The notes: generated by a model not told the origin, from the letters alone. Numbered from the stretch's first letter, positions 20,967 through 33,372 are shown. The stretch is DNA of 35,501 nt from Candidatus Rokubacteria bacterium GWC2_70_16 (GCA_001788415.1 MGBV01000042.1:1-35501); one strand, 5' to 3'. Made by a program: numbers and translations.

Positions 20967-21814
20967 CCCTGCCCGATCCGGAGGGGCGCGACGGACCGGC
21001 GGAGCTGTCCATCGTGCTCGTGAGCACCAATCAGCGGCATCTCCTGGAGCAGTACCTGCCGACGCTGCTGGCCCTGCGCGGCGAGGCGACCTTCGAAGTC
21101 GGCGTGGTCGACAACGCCTGCCGCGACGGCACCGCCGACTGGGTGGTGCGGACGTACCCCGAGGTGCGGACAATCCGGAACGCCGTTCCGCGGTCGTACG
21201 CCGCCAATGTCAACCAGGGCATCCGCCGCCTCCGGCGCGGACGCTACGTGGCCGTGATGAATCCCGACGTGAAGTGTCTCCCGGGACTGCTGAGCGAGTC
21301 CGTTGGGTTCCTGGACCGCCACCCGGATGTGGGGCTCGTCGGGCCCCAGCTCCTGGAGCCGGATGGCTCGGTCCAGCTCTCCTGCCGCCGCTTCTCGACT
21401 CCGCTGACCCTCGTTCTCCGCGGACTGCAGCTCGACCGCGTGGTCAGAGCCGCCTCGGTGGATCGCTTCCTGATGAAGGACGTGGATCACGGCCGCAGCC
21501 TGGACGTGGACTGGGTGTTCGGCGCCATGATGATCGCGCGGCGCGAGGCCGTTGCGGCGGTGGGCGGCATGGATGAGCGCTACCGGGTGACGCACTGGGA
21601 GGACGAGGACTGGTGCTGCGCGATGTGGCGGGGCGGGTGGAGGGTCTGCTACGTTCCCGCGGCCCGGGCCGTCCACGAGCACCAGCAGGCGGGGAGGCGG
21701 CGACCGTTCGGCCGCATGGGCCGCGCGAAGGCGATCAATGCCGTCCGCATGCTCGTCAAGTTCCGGGGACGACTGAGCCGCACCGCGGCCGGCGCCGGGC
21801 GGCCGGCGTCGTGA
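20963..21814 (+). CDS. Family 2 glycosyltransferase (rhamnosyltransferase-like)
   Basis: LSIVLVSTNQRHLLEQYLPTLLA...VGVVDNACRDGTADWV; GRYVAVMNPDVKCLPGLL; VGLVGPQLLEPDGSVQLSCRRF; DWVFGAMMIARREAVAAVGGMDERY. Confidence 0.88.
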   Translation: MTLPDPEGRDGPAELSIVLVSTNQRHLLEQYLPTLLALRGEATFEVGVVDNACRDGTADWVVRTYPEVRTIRNAVPRSYAANVNQGIRRLRRGRYVAVMNPDVKCLPGLLSESVGFLDRHPDVGLVGPQLLEPDGSVQLSCRRFSTPLTLVLRGLQLDRVVRAASVDRFLMKDVDHGRSLDVDWVFGAMMIARREAVAAVGGMDERYRVTHWEDEDWCCAMWRGGWRVCYVPAARAVHEHQQAGRRRPFGRMGRAKAINAVRMLVKFRGRLSRTAAGAGRPAS

Positions 21815-21816
21815 CC

Positions 21817-22473
21817 ATGGCGACGGTCTCGGGCGACGCCCTCCTCGTGCCCCTCGACCCGCGAGTGGTCGATCGCTGGAGCTATCGCTACGCGAAGCGG
21901 GCCATGGACGTCGGCGTGTCCGCCGTGGCGCTGGTCGCGGTCGCGCCCCTCATGGCCGTCATCGCCACCCTCATCCGATGGACGGCCGGCCGCCCGGTGC
22001 TCTACCGGTGGGAGGTCGTGGGCGCGGGCGGGCGAGCCTTCACCGGCTACAAGTTCCGGACGATGGTGGTGGGCGCGGACGTCCGGCGGCAGGAGCTGGC
22101 AGCGCACAACGAGCGCGGGGGGCCGTGCTTCAAGATGCGGCATGACCCGCGGGTCACGCCCCTCGGCCGCGTCCTCCGGAAGTTCAGCCTCGACGAGCTG
22201 CCTCAGCTGTGGAGCGTCCTCAGGGGCGACATGAGCCTGGTGGGCCCGCGACCGGTCATCGCCTCCGAGTGGCTGCACTTCGAGCCGTGGCAGCGCCGCA
22301 AGCTGAGTGTCAGGCCCGGCGCGGTCTCACTCTGGCACGTCACCGGGAAGGCGCCGGGATTCGAGGAGTGGGTCCGGTGCGATCTGCTCTACATCGAGCG
22401 CTGGTCCCTGTGGCTCGACGTGAAGATCCTCTGGCTGGGCGTCAGCCACATCGTGCGAGGCACGAACTACTGA
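21817..22473 (+). CDS. Bacterial sugar transferase (undecaprenyl-phosphate sugar phosphotransferase)
   Basis: YRYAKRAMDVGVSAVALVAVAPLMAVIATLIRWTAGRPVLYRWEVVGAGGRAFTGYKFRTMV; LRKFSLDELPQLWSVLRGDMSLVGPRPV; start ATG 21817 or GTG 21811. Confidence 0.92.
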   Translation: MATVSGDALLVPLDPRVVDRWSYRYAKRAMDVGVSAVALVAVAPLMAVIATLIRWTAGRPVLYRWEVVGAGGRAFTGYKFRTMVVGADVRRQELAAHNERGGPCFKMRHDPRVTPLGRVLRKFSLDELPQLWSVLRGDMSLVGPRPVIASEWLHFEPWQRRKLSVRPGAVSLWHVTGKAPGFEEWVRCDLLYIERWSLWLDVKILWLGVSHIVRGTNY

Positions 22474-22527
22474 ATTGGCCTCGCTCGCACCGGAGGTCTG
22501 TCGAGGAGGGCTGAGCGGAGCCCGGGG

Positions 22528-23190
22528 CTAGTCGTCCCGGCGGCGACTGCGGGCCTCGCGCGTCATCGCGCGGAGCGCGGCCACCACCATGGCGAGGCTG
22601 GCGGCGCTCCCGACCCCCACCGCGGCCAGCACCCACAGCGCGCCGCCCCCCTCGCGCCGCGAGTCGTGCCTGGCCCGCTCGCGGGCCGCCATCTCCCCGA
22701 TCCCCTCGCGGATCCGGTCCATCAGCGTCCTCCCCTCGTCCGTGAGGACCACCCGGACCGCCGCCGCCGCGCCCTCGCTGCGGCGCAGCTCGATGGTGCG
22801 GTGGAGCTCGGCCAGCTTGGCGGCGATGAGCGGCTGGAGGGCGTCGAGCCGCTCCCGCTGCCGCGGACGGTCGGCGAGCCCGACCCGCAGCTCCCGCTGC
22901 CGCTCCCAGAGGGCGGCGAGGGCGTCCTGGTAGGGCTCGAGATAGCGCTCGGCCCCCGTGAGGAGGTAGCCGCGCTGCCCCGTCTCGGCGTCCTTCAGGA
23001 GGGACAGGAGCGCGTTCAGCCGCTCGATGTTGACCAGTGTCTGCTCGACCCGGCGGGTCGCCCCGATGAACGTCAGCGTGCCCTCCACGGCGACGGCCGC
23101 GGTGACGGCGACGAGGACGAGCCCGACCCAGAGCACGCGGATCGCCCGGCGTGAGCCGGGGCGTGGAGACGGCGTCTCGTCAGGTCCCAT
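22528..23190 (-). CDS. Stand-alone CHASE3-domain membrane protein without output domain
   Basis: TM - FIGATRRVEQTLVNIERLNALLSLLKDAETGQRGYLLTGAERYLEPYQDALAALWERQRELR... (CHASE3) - TM (VLAAVGVGSAASLAMVVAAL) then a short basic tail and stop. Confidence 0.8.
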   Translation of the reverse strand: MGPDETPSPRPGSRRAIRVLWVGLVLVAVTAAVAVEGTLTFIGATRRVEQTLVNIERLNALLSLLKDAETGQRGYLLTGAERYLEPYQDALAALWERQRELRVGLADRPRQRERLDALQPLIAAKLAELHRTIELRRSEGAAAAVRVVLTDEGRTLMDRIREGIGEMAARERARHDSRREGGGALWVLAAVGVGSAASLAMVVAALRAMTREARSRRRDD

Positions 23191-23314
23191 GTCACGGCGT
23201 CCGCGTCAGCGCCCGCCGACTGGCCGGGCTGGCTCCACCGCGGCCCGGGCGAGGGCAGCGGGCCGGCTCGGCTCACGCTCTTCCATCACCTGATCATACA
23301 TATCCGCCGTGCCC

Positions 23315-23343
23315 TTGACACGATGGAGCTCCGAGGGTAGGGT
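23315..23343 (+). promoter_or_regulatory. Sigma-70-type promoter for the pyr operon
   Basis: TTGACA (23315-23320), 17-bp spacer, TAGGGT (23338-23343). Confidence 0.65.
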
Positions 23344-23345
23344 GA

Positions 23346-24032
<687 letters not shown>

Positions 24033-24056
24033 CTCGCGGACCGGAGGAGCCGAGAC

Positions 24057-24983
24057 ATGGGCTGGAAGCGAAAAGACCTCCTGAGCCTGCAGGACCTCGA
24101 GACCGCGGAGATCCAGGACGTGCTGGACACGGCGGACTCGATGAGGGAGATCGCGACCCGCGACATCAAGAAGGTGCCGACGCTCCGGGGCAAGACCGTG
24201 GTGAACCTCTTCTACGAGGCCTCGACGCGCACGCGCACCTCCTTCGAGATCGCGGGCAAGTGGCTCTCGGCCGACGTCGTCAACTTCTCCGCCTCGAGCT
24301 CCAGCGCCGAGAAGGGCGAGAGCCTGCTGGACACCGCGAAGAACATCGAGGCCATGAGCCCCGACGTGGTGGTAGTGCGCCACAAGGCCTCGGGGGCGCC
24401 GGCGCTCCTCGCCCGGCACCTGCGCTGCGCCGTGGTGAACGCCGGCGACGGCGCCCACGAGCATCCCACGCAGGGGCTCCTGGATCTCCTCACCATCCGG
24501 CAGAAGAAGGGACACCTCGAGGGCCTCAGCGTCGCCATCGTCGGGGACATCGCCCACAGCCGCGTGGCGCGCTCGGACATCCACGGGATGCGGAAAATGG
24601 GCATGACGGTGACGGTGGCGGGGCCGCCCACGCTCATCCCGCCCGCCTGCCAGGAGCTCGGCGTCAAGGTGAGCCACCGGCTGGAAGAGGCCATCGCGCA
24701 CGCCGACGTGATCATGATGCTGAGACTCCAGCACGAGCGGATGGAGAGCGGCCTCATCCCCTCGCTGCGCGAGTACTCGCGGATCTGGGGGCTGTCGCTG
24801 GACAAGCTCAAGCATTGCCGGCCGGACGTGCTGCTCATGCACCCGGGGCCGGTGAACCGCGGTGTCGAGCTGTCCCCCGAGGTGGCCGACAGCCAGTACT
24901 CGGTGATCCTGGACCAGGTGTCCAACGGCGTGGCGGTGCGCATGGCCGTGCTCTACCTGCTGGCGGGGAGCCAGGCGGCATGA
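24057..24983 (+). CDS. pyrB: Aspartate carbamoyltransferase catalytic subunit
   Basis: [86 protein letters not shown]. Confidence 0.97.
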   Translation: MGWKRKDLLSLQDLETAEIQDVLDTADSMREIATRDIKKVPTLRGKTVVNLFYEASTRTRTSFEIAGKWLSADVVNFSASSSSAEKGESLLDTAKNIEAMSPDVVVVRHKASGAPALLARHLRCAVVNAGDGAHEHPTQGLLDLLTIRQKKGHLEGLSVAIVGDIAHSRVARSDIHGMRKMGMTVTVAGPPTLIPPACQELGVKVSHRLEEAIAHADVIMMLRLQHERMESGLIPSLREYSRIWGLSLDKLKHCRPDVLLMHPGPVNRGVELSPEVADSQYSVILDQVSNGVAVRMAVLYLLAGSQAA

Positions 24984-26250
24984 GCCTCTTCATCGGGCAG
25001 GGACGCGTCGTGGATCCCGCCAGCGGGATCGACGGCATCCAGGACGTGCTCGTGGCGGACGGGCGCATCGTCAAGGTCGGCCCGGGCCTCACGGCGCCCC
25101 CGGGCGCCCAGGTCATCGACGCGGCGGGCAAGGTCGTCTGCCCCGGCTTCATCGACATCCACGTCCACCTGCGCGAGCCCGGCTTCGAGTACAAGGAGAC
25201 GGTGTCGAGCGGCACCCGCGCGGCGGCGGCCGGCGGCTTCACCGCGGTGGCCTGCATGGCCAACACCTTCCCGGTCAATGACAACCGGGCCGTCACCGAC
25301 TACATCCTCGCCAAGGCCCGCGTGGAGGGCGTGGTGCGCGTCTACCCCATCGGCGCCGTCACGCGCGGGCTCCGGGGCGAGCAGCTCGCGGAGCTGGCGG
25401 AGCAGGCCGAGGCCGGCTGCGTGGCCTTCTCCGACGACGGCAAGTGCGTCATGAACACCGCGCTGTACCGGCGCGCCATGGAGTATGCGCTCCCCTTCGG
25501 GACCCCGCTCATCAGCCACGCCGAGGACGGCCACCTGGCGCACGGCGGCGTCATGCACGAGGGGCTCGTCTCCACCGAGCTGGGCCTGACGGGGCAGCCC
25601 GCCGCGGCCGAGGACGTGATGGTCGCCCGGGACATCCTCCTGGCGGAGCTCACGGGGGCCCACGTCCACATCGCCCACCTCTCCACGGCCGGCGCCGTGC
25701 GGCTCGTGCGGGAGGGCAAGGCCCGCGGCATCCGCGTGACGGCCGAAGTGACCCCCCACCACCTCCTGCTCACGGACGAGGCGGTGCGCGACTACGACCC
25801 CAACACGAAGATGCAGCCGCCGCTGCGCAGCAAGCGAGACGTGGAGGCCGTGCTGGAGGGGCTCCTGGACGGCACCATCGACTGCGTGGCCACCGACCAC
25901 GCCCCGCATGCCCTGTCCGAGAAGGAGGGCGAGTTCGCGGCGGCCGCCAACGGCATCGTGGGGCTTGAGACGGCCGTCCCGCTGCTGCTGGACCGGCTCG
26001 TGCGGCCCGGGCGCCTCGAGCTGGCCACCTTCGTGGCGCGCCTGTCCTCGGGCCCCGCCCGCGTCCTCGGCCTGCCGGGCGGCAGCCTCGCGCCCGGGGC
26101 CGCCGCGGACATCACCATCCTCGACCTCCAGCGGCCCTTCGCCGTGGACCCCACCGCCTTCCGCTCGCGGAGCCGCAACACGCCCTTCCGGGGCTGGACA
26201 GGGACGGGGGCGCCGGTCATGACCGTCGTGGGGGGAAGCGTGGTCACGCC

Positions 26251-26254
<4 letters not shown>
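24980..26254 (+). CDS. pyrC: Dihydroorotase
   Basis: [96 protein letters not shown]. Confidence 0.96.
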
Positions 26255-27378
<1,124 letters not shown>

Positions 27379-27385
27379 CCTCTCC

Positions 27386-27658
27386 ATGCCGAAGTACCTG
27401 ATCTCGTACCGCAAGACCGAGGAGGCCGGACAGAAGCCCGAGTGGGCCAGCTTCACCACCGAGAGCGAGCTGGCGCTGGAGGCGCATGCCGTCAAGGAGC
27501 GCGTCGAGAAGCGCATGGGCGTGCTGGGCGAGACGCTCTGGGGCCAGGGCGAGGTCGTGTGGGTGGGGTCGGGCCGCCTGGACGACGTGCTCTACAAGCG
27601 GGAGGAAGCGGCCCCGGAGGTCTCGATCATCTATGGGCTCGTCGAGGGAGGCGGATAG
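27386..27658 (+). CDS. Conserved-looking small protein of unknown function between carA and carB
   Basis: MPKYLISYRKTEEAGQKPEWASFTTESELALEAHAVKERVEKRMGVLGETLWGQGEVVWVGSGRLDDVLYKREEAAPEVSIIYGLVEGGG; aaggagg ribosome-binding site; 7- and 6-nt gaps to its neighbours. Confidence 0.75.
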   Translation: MPKYLISYRKTEEAGQKPEWASFTTESELALEAHAVKERVEKRMGVLGETLWGQGEVVWVGSGRLDDVLYKREEAAPEVSIIYGLVEGGG

Positions 27659-27664
27659 AGAACC

Positions 27665-30600
27665 GTGCCCAAGCGCACTGATCTGAAGAAGATCCTCCTC
27701 ATCGGCTCCGGGCCCATCGTGATCGGGCAGGCCTGCGAGTTCGACTACTCCGGCACCCAGGCCTGCAAGGCGCTGCGCGAGGAGGGCTTCGAGGTGGTGC
27801 TGGTGAACTCGAACCCGGCCACCATCATGACCGACCCCGAGATGGCCCACCGGACCTACGTGGAGCCGCTCACGCCGGAGTTCGTCGCCAAGGTGATCGC
27901 CCGCGAGCGCCCCGACGCCATGCTCCCCACCGTGGGCGGGCAGACCGGGCTCAACCTGGCGGTGGCGCTGTCGGAGGACGGCACGCTGGACCGCTACGGC
28001 GTGGAGCTCATCGGCGCCAAGCTGCCGGCCATCAAGACCGCCGAGGACCGCAACCTCTTCGGCGCGGCCATGGCGCGGATCGGGCTCGAGATGCCCAAGG
28101 GCTTCTACGCCGGGAGTCCGCCGGAGGCGCTGGAGGGCATGCGCCAGCGCCGGATGCAGTTCCCCCTGATCCTCCGGCCCTCGTTCACGCTGGGCGGCAC
28201 CGGCGGCTCCATCGCCTACAACCCGGAGGAGCTCGAGGCCGCCATCAAGTGGGGGCTCCAGCAGAGCCCCGTGGGCCAGGTGCTCGTGGAGGAGTCCGTC
28301 ATCGGCTGGAAGGAGTTCGAGCTGGAGGTGATGCGCGACCTCAAGGACAACGTCGTCATCATCTGCTCCATCGAGAACTTCGACCCGATGGGCGTCCACA
28401 CGGGCGACTCCATCACCGTGGCGCCCGCCCAGACGCTGACGGACAAGGAGTACCAGCTCATGCGGGACGCCTCCCTCGCGATCATCCGCGAGATCGGCGT
28501 CGAGACCGGCGGGTCGAACATCCAGTTCGCCGTCAACCCGCGGGACGGGCGCATGGTCGTCATCGAGATGAACCCGCGCGTCTCGCGCTCCTCGGCGCTG
28601 GCCTCCAAGGCCACGGGCTTCCCCATCGCCAAGATCGCGGCGAAGCTGGCCGTCGGCTACACGCTGGACGAGCTGCGCAACGACATCACGCGGGAGACGC
28701 CGGCCTCCTTCGAGCCCGCCATCGACTACTGCGTGGTCAAGTTCCCGCGCTGGGCCTTCGAGAAGTTCCCCGAGGCCGAGCCGACCCTCAACACCCAGAT
28801 GAAGTCCGTGGGCGAGGTCATGGCCATCGGGCGCACCTTCAAGGAGGCGCTGCAGAAGGCGGTGCGCTCGCTGGAGCAGGACCGCTGGGGGCTCACGCCG
28901 GACCCGCCGCTCGAGGACCTCGAGACGCTGCGCCAGCGGATCCGCGTGCCGAACCCCGACCGCTGCTTCGCCATCGCCGAGGGCTACCGGCGCGGGCTCA
29001 CGACGGTGGAGATCGCCGAGCTGTCGGCCGTCGACCCGTGGTTCCTCGACAACGTGCGCGAGATCGTCGAGCTGGAGCCGCGCATCCGGGCCGCCGGGCT
29101 CGGGGAGGCCCGCCTCCTCCGCCGGGCCAAGCAGATGGGCTTCGCCGACCGCCGCATCGCCGAGCTGGCCGGCACGACCGAGCCCGAGGTGCGGGCCGCG
29201 CGGCTCGCCGCGGGGATCCGCGCCACCTTCAAGATGGTGGACACCTGCGCCGCCGAGTTCGTCGCCTACACCCCCTACCTCTACTCGACCTACGAGGAGG
29301 AAGACGAGGCGCCGCCCACCCCGCGGCCCAAGGTCGTCATCCTCGGCTCGGGGCCGAACCGGATCGGCCAGGGCATCGAGTTCGACTACGCCTGCGTGCA
29401 CGCCGCCTTCGCGCTGAAGGAGATCGGCGTCGAGGCGATCATGGTCAACTGCAACCCGGAGACGGTGTCCACCGACTACGACACCTCCGACCGCCTCTAC
29501 TTCGAGCCGCTCACGTTCGAGGACGTGATGAACATCGTGGAGCGGGAGCAGCCGCGGGGCGTCATCGTCCAGTTCGGCGGCCAGACCCCGCTCAAGCTGG
29601 TGGTCGCGCTCCAGGCCGCCGGCGTCCCGATCCTGGGCACCCCGTCGGACGCCATCGACCGCGCGGAGGATCGCCGGCGCTTCGCCCGGCTGCTGGAGGG
29701 GCTCCACCTCGCCCAGGCCCCGGGGGACACGGCCCGCTCCTTCGACGAGGCGGCGCGCATCGCGACCGCCATCGGCTATCCGGTGCTGGTCCGCCCCTCC
29801 TACGTGCTGGGCGGGCGCGCCATGCAGATCGTCTACGACGAGGAGGACCTGCGCGGCTACATGCGCGAGGCCGTGCGCGCGAGCCCCGAGCACCCGATCC
29901 TCGTGGACAAGTTCCTGGAGGACGCCATCGAGATCGACGTGGACGCCATCGCCGACGGCGAGCGCGTGGTCGTGGGCGGCGTCATGGAGCACGTGGAGAA
30001 GGCGGGCATCCACTCCGGCGACTCGGCCTGCGCGCTCCCCCCCTACTCGCTGGGCGACGACCAGATCGAGCGCATCAAGGCGCAGACGCGCGCGCTGGCC
30101 CGGGAGCTGGGGGTGATCGGCCTCCTGAACATCCAGTTCGCCATCAAGAACGAGACGATCTTCGTCCTCGAGGTGAACCCGCGCGCCTCCCGGACCGTGC
30201 CCTTCGTCTCCAAGGCCATCGGCGTCCCCCTGGCGAAGCTCGCCACCAAGGTGATGCTGGGGGCGCGGCTGGCCGACCTGGGCTTCGGCGAGGAGCGCGA
30301 GGTGGCCCACATCGCCATCAAGGAGGCGGTGTTCCCCTTCGTCAAGTTCCCCGGCGTGGACGCCGTCCTCGGGCCCGAGATGAAGTCCACCGGCGAGGTG
30401 ATGGGGATCGACCGGGACTTCCGGAAGGCCTACGTGAAGTCGCAGCTCTCGGCGCACTCGCCGCTGCCCACCTCGGGCAAGGTCTTCATCTCGGTGAAGA
30501 ACCGCGACAAGCGCGCGGCCCTGGGCATCGCCAAGCGGCTCAGCGAGATGGGCTTCACTCTCGTGGCGACCACCGGGACGGCCAAGCTCCTGGCGCTGCA

Positions 30601-30877
30601 GGGCATGACCGTGGAGACGATCCACAAGGTGGCCGAGGGCTACCGGCCCAACATCGTGGACCTGATGAAGCGCGGCGAGATCGCGCTGGTCTTCAACACG
30701 CCCGAGGACGGGCGCGCCCGCAAGGACTCCTCCATCATCCGGCGGACGGCGGTGACCCAGAGCATCCCCTACTACACGACGGTGGACGGAGCCCAGGCGG
30801 CCATCGGCGGCATCGAGGCCCTGCTCAAGGGGGAGATCTCCGTGCAGTCGCTCCAGGAATACCATGCCGCCCCGTGA
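27665..30877 (+). CDS. carB: Carbamoyl-phosphate synthase large subunit
   Basis: [61 protein letters not shown]...; second-half duplicate [19 protein letters not shown]; full-length 1070 aa, GTG start. Confidence 0.98.
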   Translation: MPKRTDLKKILLIGSGPIVIGQACEFDYSGTQACKALREEGFEVVLVNSNPATIMTDPEMAHRTYVEPLTPEFVAKVIARERPDAMLPTVGGQTGLNLAVALSEDGTLDRYGVELIGAKLPAIKTAEDRNLFGAAMARIGLEMPKGFYAGSPPEALEGMRQRRMQFPLILRPSFTLGGTGGSIAYNPEELEAAIKWGLQQSPVGQVLVEESVIGWKEFELEVMRDLKDNVVIICSIENFDPMGVHTGDSITVAPAQTLTDKEYQLMRDASLAIIREIGVETGGSNIQFAVNPRDGRMVVIEMNPRVSRSSALASKATGFPIAKIAAKLAVGYTLDELRNDITRETPASFEPAIDYCVVKFPRWAFEKFPEAEPTLNTQMKSVGEVMAIGRTFKEALQKAVRSLEQDRWGLTPDPPLEDLETLRQRIRVPNPDRCFAIAEGYRRGLTTVEIAELSAVDPWFLDNVREIVELEPRIRAAGLGEARLLRRAKQMGFADRRIAELAGTTEPEVRAARLAAGIRATFKMVDTCAAEFVAYTPYLYSTYEEEDEAPPTPRPKVVILGSGPNRIGQGIEFDYACVHAAFALKEIGVEAIMVNCNPETVSTDYDTSDRLYFEPLTFEDVMNIVEREQPRGVIVQFGGQTPLKLVVALQAAGVPILGTPSDAIDRAEDRRRFARLLEGLHLAQAPGDTARSFDEAARIATAIGYPVLVRPSYVLGGRAMQIVYDEEDLRGYMREAVRASPEHPILVDKFLEDAIEIDVDAIADGERVVVGGVMEHVEKAGIHSGDSACALPPYSLGDDQIERIKAQTRALARELGVIGLLNIQFAIKNETIFVLEVNPRASRTVPFVSKAIGVPLAKLATKVMLGARLADLGFGEEREVAHIAIKEAVFPFVKFPGVDAVLGPEMKSTGEVMGIDRDFRKAYVKSQLSAHSPLPTSGKVFISVKNRDKRAALGIAKRLSEMGFTLVATTGTAKLLALQGMTVETIHKVAEGYRPNIVDLMKRGEIALVFNTPEDGRARKDSSIIRRTAVTQSIPYYTTVDGAQAAIGGIEALLKGEISVQSLQEYHAAP

Positions 30878-31586
30878 GCCCGCCGACCGGCTGATCGTGG
30901 CCCTCGACGTGGACGCGCTCGACGCCGCCCTGGCCCTCATGGACCGGCTCGACGGGCTCGTCCGCCGCTACAAGATCGGCTCCCAGCTCTTCACCGCCTG
31001 CGGCCCGGCGGCGGTGGAGGCCGTGCACAAGCGCGGCGCCGCGGTCTTCCTCGACCTCAAGTTCCACGACATCCCCAGCACCGTGGCCGGGGCCGCGCGG
31101 GAAGCCGCGCGCCTGGGCGTCTTCATGTTCGACGTCCACGCCTGCGGCGGCCGGGCGATGATGCAGGCGGCGGCCGAGGCCGCGGCGGCGGCGACTCCGC
31201 CCGGGGCGCGGCGCCCGCTCGCGATCGCGGTCACCGTGCTCACGAGCCTGGACCGGGCGGCGCTCCAGCGGGAGCTCCGCGTGGCCTCGTCGGTGGAAGG
31301 GCATGTGCTCCACCTGGCCGGGCTCGCCCGCGCTGCCGGACTCGACGGCTGCGTGGCCTCGCCCGGCGAGATCGCTCCGCTCAGGAACCACCTGGGCGCG
31401 GGCTGGGTGATCGTGACGCCGGGGGTGCGCCCGGCGGGCAGCGATCCGCACGATCAGTCGCGCGTGGCCACTCCCGCGGCGGCCGCCCGCGCGGGCGCCC
31501 ACTACCTGGTCGTGGGCCGGCCCATCACCGCCGCCCCCGACCCGGCCGCAGCCGCCCGCGCCATCCTCCACGACATCTCCCCCTAA
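30864..31586 (+). CDS. pyrF: Orotidine-5'-phosphate decarboxylase
   Basis: [80 protein letters not shown]. Confidence 0.95.
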   Translation: MPPREPADRLIVALDVDALDAALALMDRLDGLVRRYKIGSQLFTACGPAAVEAVHKRGAAVFLDLKFHDIPSTVAGAAREAARLGVFMFDVHACGGRAMMQAAAEAAAAATPPGARRPLAIAVTVLTSLDRAALQRELRVASSVEGHVLHLAGLARAAGLDGCVASPGEIAPLRNHLGAGWVIVTPGVRPAGSDPHDQSRVATPAAAARAGAHYLVVGRPITAAPDPAAAARAILHDISP

Positions 31587-31599
31587 CACCGCCACCCCG

Positions 31600-32400
31600 A
31601 TGAGCGCCGCAGGCGCGAAGAGGCCGAACCGCGAGGCGAAGTCCTCCACGTTCAAGCGAGATGGTCAGAGCGCCGCAGGCGCGAAGAGGCCGAACCGCGA
31701 GGCGAAGTCCTCCACGTTCAAGCGAGATGGTCAGAGCGCCGCAGGCGCGAAGAGGCCGAACCGCGAGGCGAAGTCCTCCACGTTCAAGCGAGATGGTCAG
31801 ACCCATGCTGTCCTGATCCGGCGGCTCTTCGAGATCGGGGCCCTGCGCTTCGGCGAGTTCACGCTGAAGTCCGGGATCACGTCGCCCTTCTACATCGACC
31901 TCCGCGTGGTCATCTCCCATCCTGACGTGCTGGCGCGAATCGGCGCCCTCATGGCGCAGGCCGTCTCGCGCTGCCGCGCCGATCGCATCGCCGGCATCCC
32001 CTACGCCGGGCTGCCGCTGGCCGTGGCCACGAGCCTGGCCGGCAACGTCCCGCTCATCTACCCGCGGCGGGAGGAGAAGGCCTATGGCACGAGGAAGCGG
32101 ATCGAGGGGCTCCACGAGCCTGGCGAGCAGATCGTCGTCATCGACGACATCATCACGGATGGGGCGAGCAAGTTCGAGGCGATCCGGCCGCTGGAGGAGG
32201 CGGGGCTCGTGGTCAAGGACCTCGTGATCCTCATCGACCGCGAGCAGGGCGGCCGCGAGCGGCTGGCCGCCAAGGGGTACACGCTCCACGCGGTGCTGAC
32301 CATCACCCGGTGCCTGGACGAGCTGGAGCGCGCGGGACTGGTGGCCCCCGGGCAGGTCGGGGTGGCCCGGGAGTTCGTCCGCGCCACCCGGTTCGCCTGA
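31600..32400 (+). CDS. pyrE: Orotate phosphoribosyltransferase with a repeat-encoded N-terminal extension
   Basis: M-([22 protein letters not shown])x3[36 protein letters not shown]; [31 protein letters not shown]. Confidence 0.95.
   Translation: MSAAGAKRPNREAKSSTFKRDGQSAAGAKRPNREAKSSTFKRDGQSAAGAKRPNREAKSSTFKRDGQTHAVLIRRLFEIGALRFGEFTLKSGITSPFYIDLRVVISHPDVLARIGALMAQAVSRCRADRIAGIPYAGLPLAVATSLAGNVPLIYPRREEKAYGTRKRIEGLHEPGEQIVVIDDIITDGASKFEAIRPLEEAGLVVKDLVILIDREQGGRERLAAKGYTLHAVLTITRCLDELERAGLVAPGQVGVAREFVRATRFA
31603..31800 (+). repeat. Three perfect 66-bp tandem repeats inside the pyrE N-terminus
   Basis: Unit agcgccgcaggcgcgaagaggccgaaccgcgaggcgaagtcctccacgttcaagcgagatggtcag at 31603-31668, 31669-31734, 31735-31800, identical. 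Contains hairpin gcgcc-gca-ggcgc. Confidence 0.99.
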
Positions 32401-32927
32401 TGCTCCGCCCGGCGGAGGAGGTGGGAGAGATCCTCGTGGACGAGGCCACCATCCGCGCGGAGGTGGCCCGGCTGGGCGCGCGGATCTCCGCCGACTACGC
32501 CGGCCGCCAGCCCCACCTGATCGGCGTCCTCAAGGGCGCGGCCGTCTTCATCGCCGACCTCGTGCGGGCGCTCACGGTGCCCGCCACCCTGGACTTCATC
32601 TCCATCGTGCCCTACGGCGAGGTCACCGCGTCTGGGGTGGTCCGCATCCGCAAGGACCTGGACGACCCCATCGAGGGCAAGGACGTCATCGTGGTGGAAG
32701 GCATCTGCGCCAGCGGACTCTCCCTCTCCTACCTCCTCCGCAACTTCGAGACGCGCCACCCGGCCTCGCTCCGGGTCTGCGCCTTCGCCGCCAAGCGGCG
32801 CCCGCGCCCCCCGGACGTCGTCCTCGACTACGTCGGGCGCGAGATCCCGGACACCTTCGTGGTCGGCTACGGCCTCGACGCCCAGGAGCGTTACCGGCAC
32901 CTCCCCTACATCGCCCGGCTCGAGTAG
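32400..32927 (+). CDS. hpt: Hypoxanthine phosphoribosyltransferase family protein
   Basis: LIGVLKGAAVFIADLVRALTVPATLDFISIVPYG; EGKDVIVVEGICASGLSLSYLLRNFETRHPASLRVCAFAAK; LDYVGREIPDTFVVGYGLDAQERYRHLPYIA. Confidence 0.92.
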   Translation: MLRPAEEVGEILVDEATIRAEVARLGARISADYAGRQPHLIGVLKGAAVFIADLVRALTVPATLDFISIVPYGEVTASGVVRIRKDLDDPIEGKDVIVVEGICASGLSLSYLLRNFETRHPASLRVCAFAAKRRPRPPDVVLDYVGREIPDTFVVGYGLDAQERYRHLPYIARLE

Positions 32928-32976
32928 AGCCCGGGCCTGCGGACGTCGAGTGGTCCCGGGCGGCGCGCCGCGTGAG

Positions 32977-33372
32977 TCAGTCGTGCCAGCGGCCCTCGAA
33001 GTGATGCTTGAGCTCGTGCAGGAGGGCGTAAGGATCCGGCGTGGAGACGATCACGTGCTCGCCGGGGAGGTAGCAGCCGTGGATGCGGCCGGTCGGCCTC
33101 CGCTCGAGCCCCTGGCTCGACCGCAGACGACAGAGAAAGTCCACCTCGGGCTGAGGGCGGATGATGACCCGGAGGGGGCCGATCTGGTACGGCTCGCCCT
33201 TGAGCCCCGCGGCGGCCGGGGTGAGGCGCTCGTCGGGGGGGACGAGGAACGCGGTCCCATGGCCAGCGCCAGGTCCAGTCGTGGCGCATCCCCCGACGAG
33301 GAGAGCGGAAAGCGCGAGCAGGACCGTCTGGCCCGCCCGTCGCCCTCGCTCCTTGCCATCCCCTCTCGCCAT
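32977..33372 (-). CDS. Small putative lipoprotein with C-terminal HExxH motif
   Basis: MARGDGKERGRRAGQTVLLALSALLVGGCATTGPG (lipobox LVGGC)...YALLHELKHHFEGRWHD*. GGAGG ribosome-binding site upstream. Confidence 0.75.
   Translation of the reverse strand: MARGDGKERGRRAGQTVLLALSALLVGGCATTGPGAGHGTAFLVPPDERLTPAAAGLKGEPYQIGPLRVIIRPQPEVDFLCRLRSSQGLERRPTGRIHGCYLPGEHVIVSTPDPYALLHELKHHFEGRWHD

Noticed and set aside
22474-22527. Possible terminator between the sugar transferase and CHASE3 genes
   Set aside because: Only weak stems (cctcg...cgagg; ggct...agcc) and no T-tract.
23290-23320. Divergent CHASE3 promoter (TGTCAA-16-TATGAT on the minus strand) overlapping the pyr -35
   Set aside because: The -35 match is poor and it lies more than 100 nt upstream of the gene; left as a possibility only.
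28249-30894. 881-aa plus-strand ORF overlapping carB in another frame (also 16259-18301, 24260-26254 upstream part, 6814-8424 upstream part)
   Set aside because: Alternate-frame Arg/Gly/Pro/Ala-rich artefacts of GC-rich coding DNA; only the in-frame C-terminal parts correspond to known genes.
32929-32961. GCCCGGG...CCCGGGC inverted repeat between convergent hpt and lipoprotein genes as a bidirectional terminator
   Set aside because: No U-tract on either strand and stem is only 7 bp; plausible but not supportable over chance in such GC-rich DNA.
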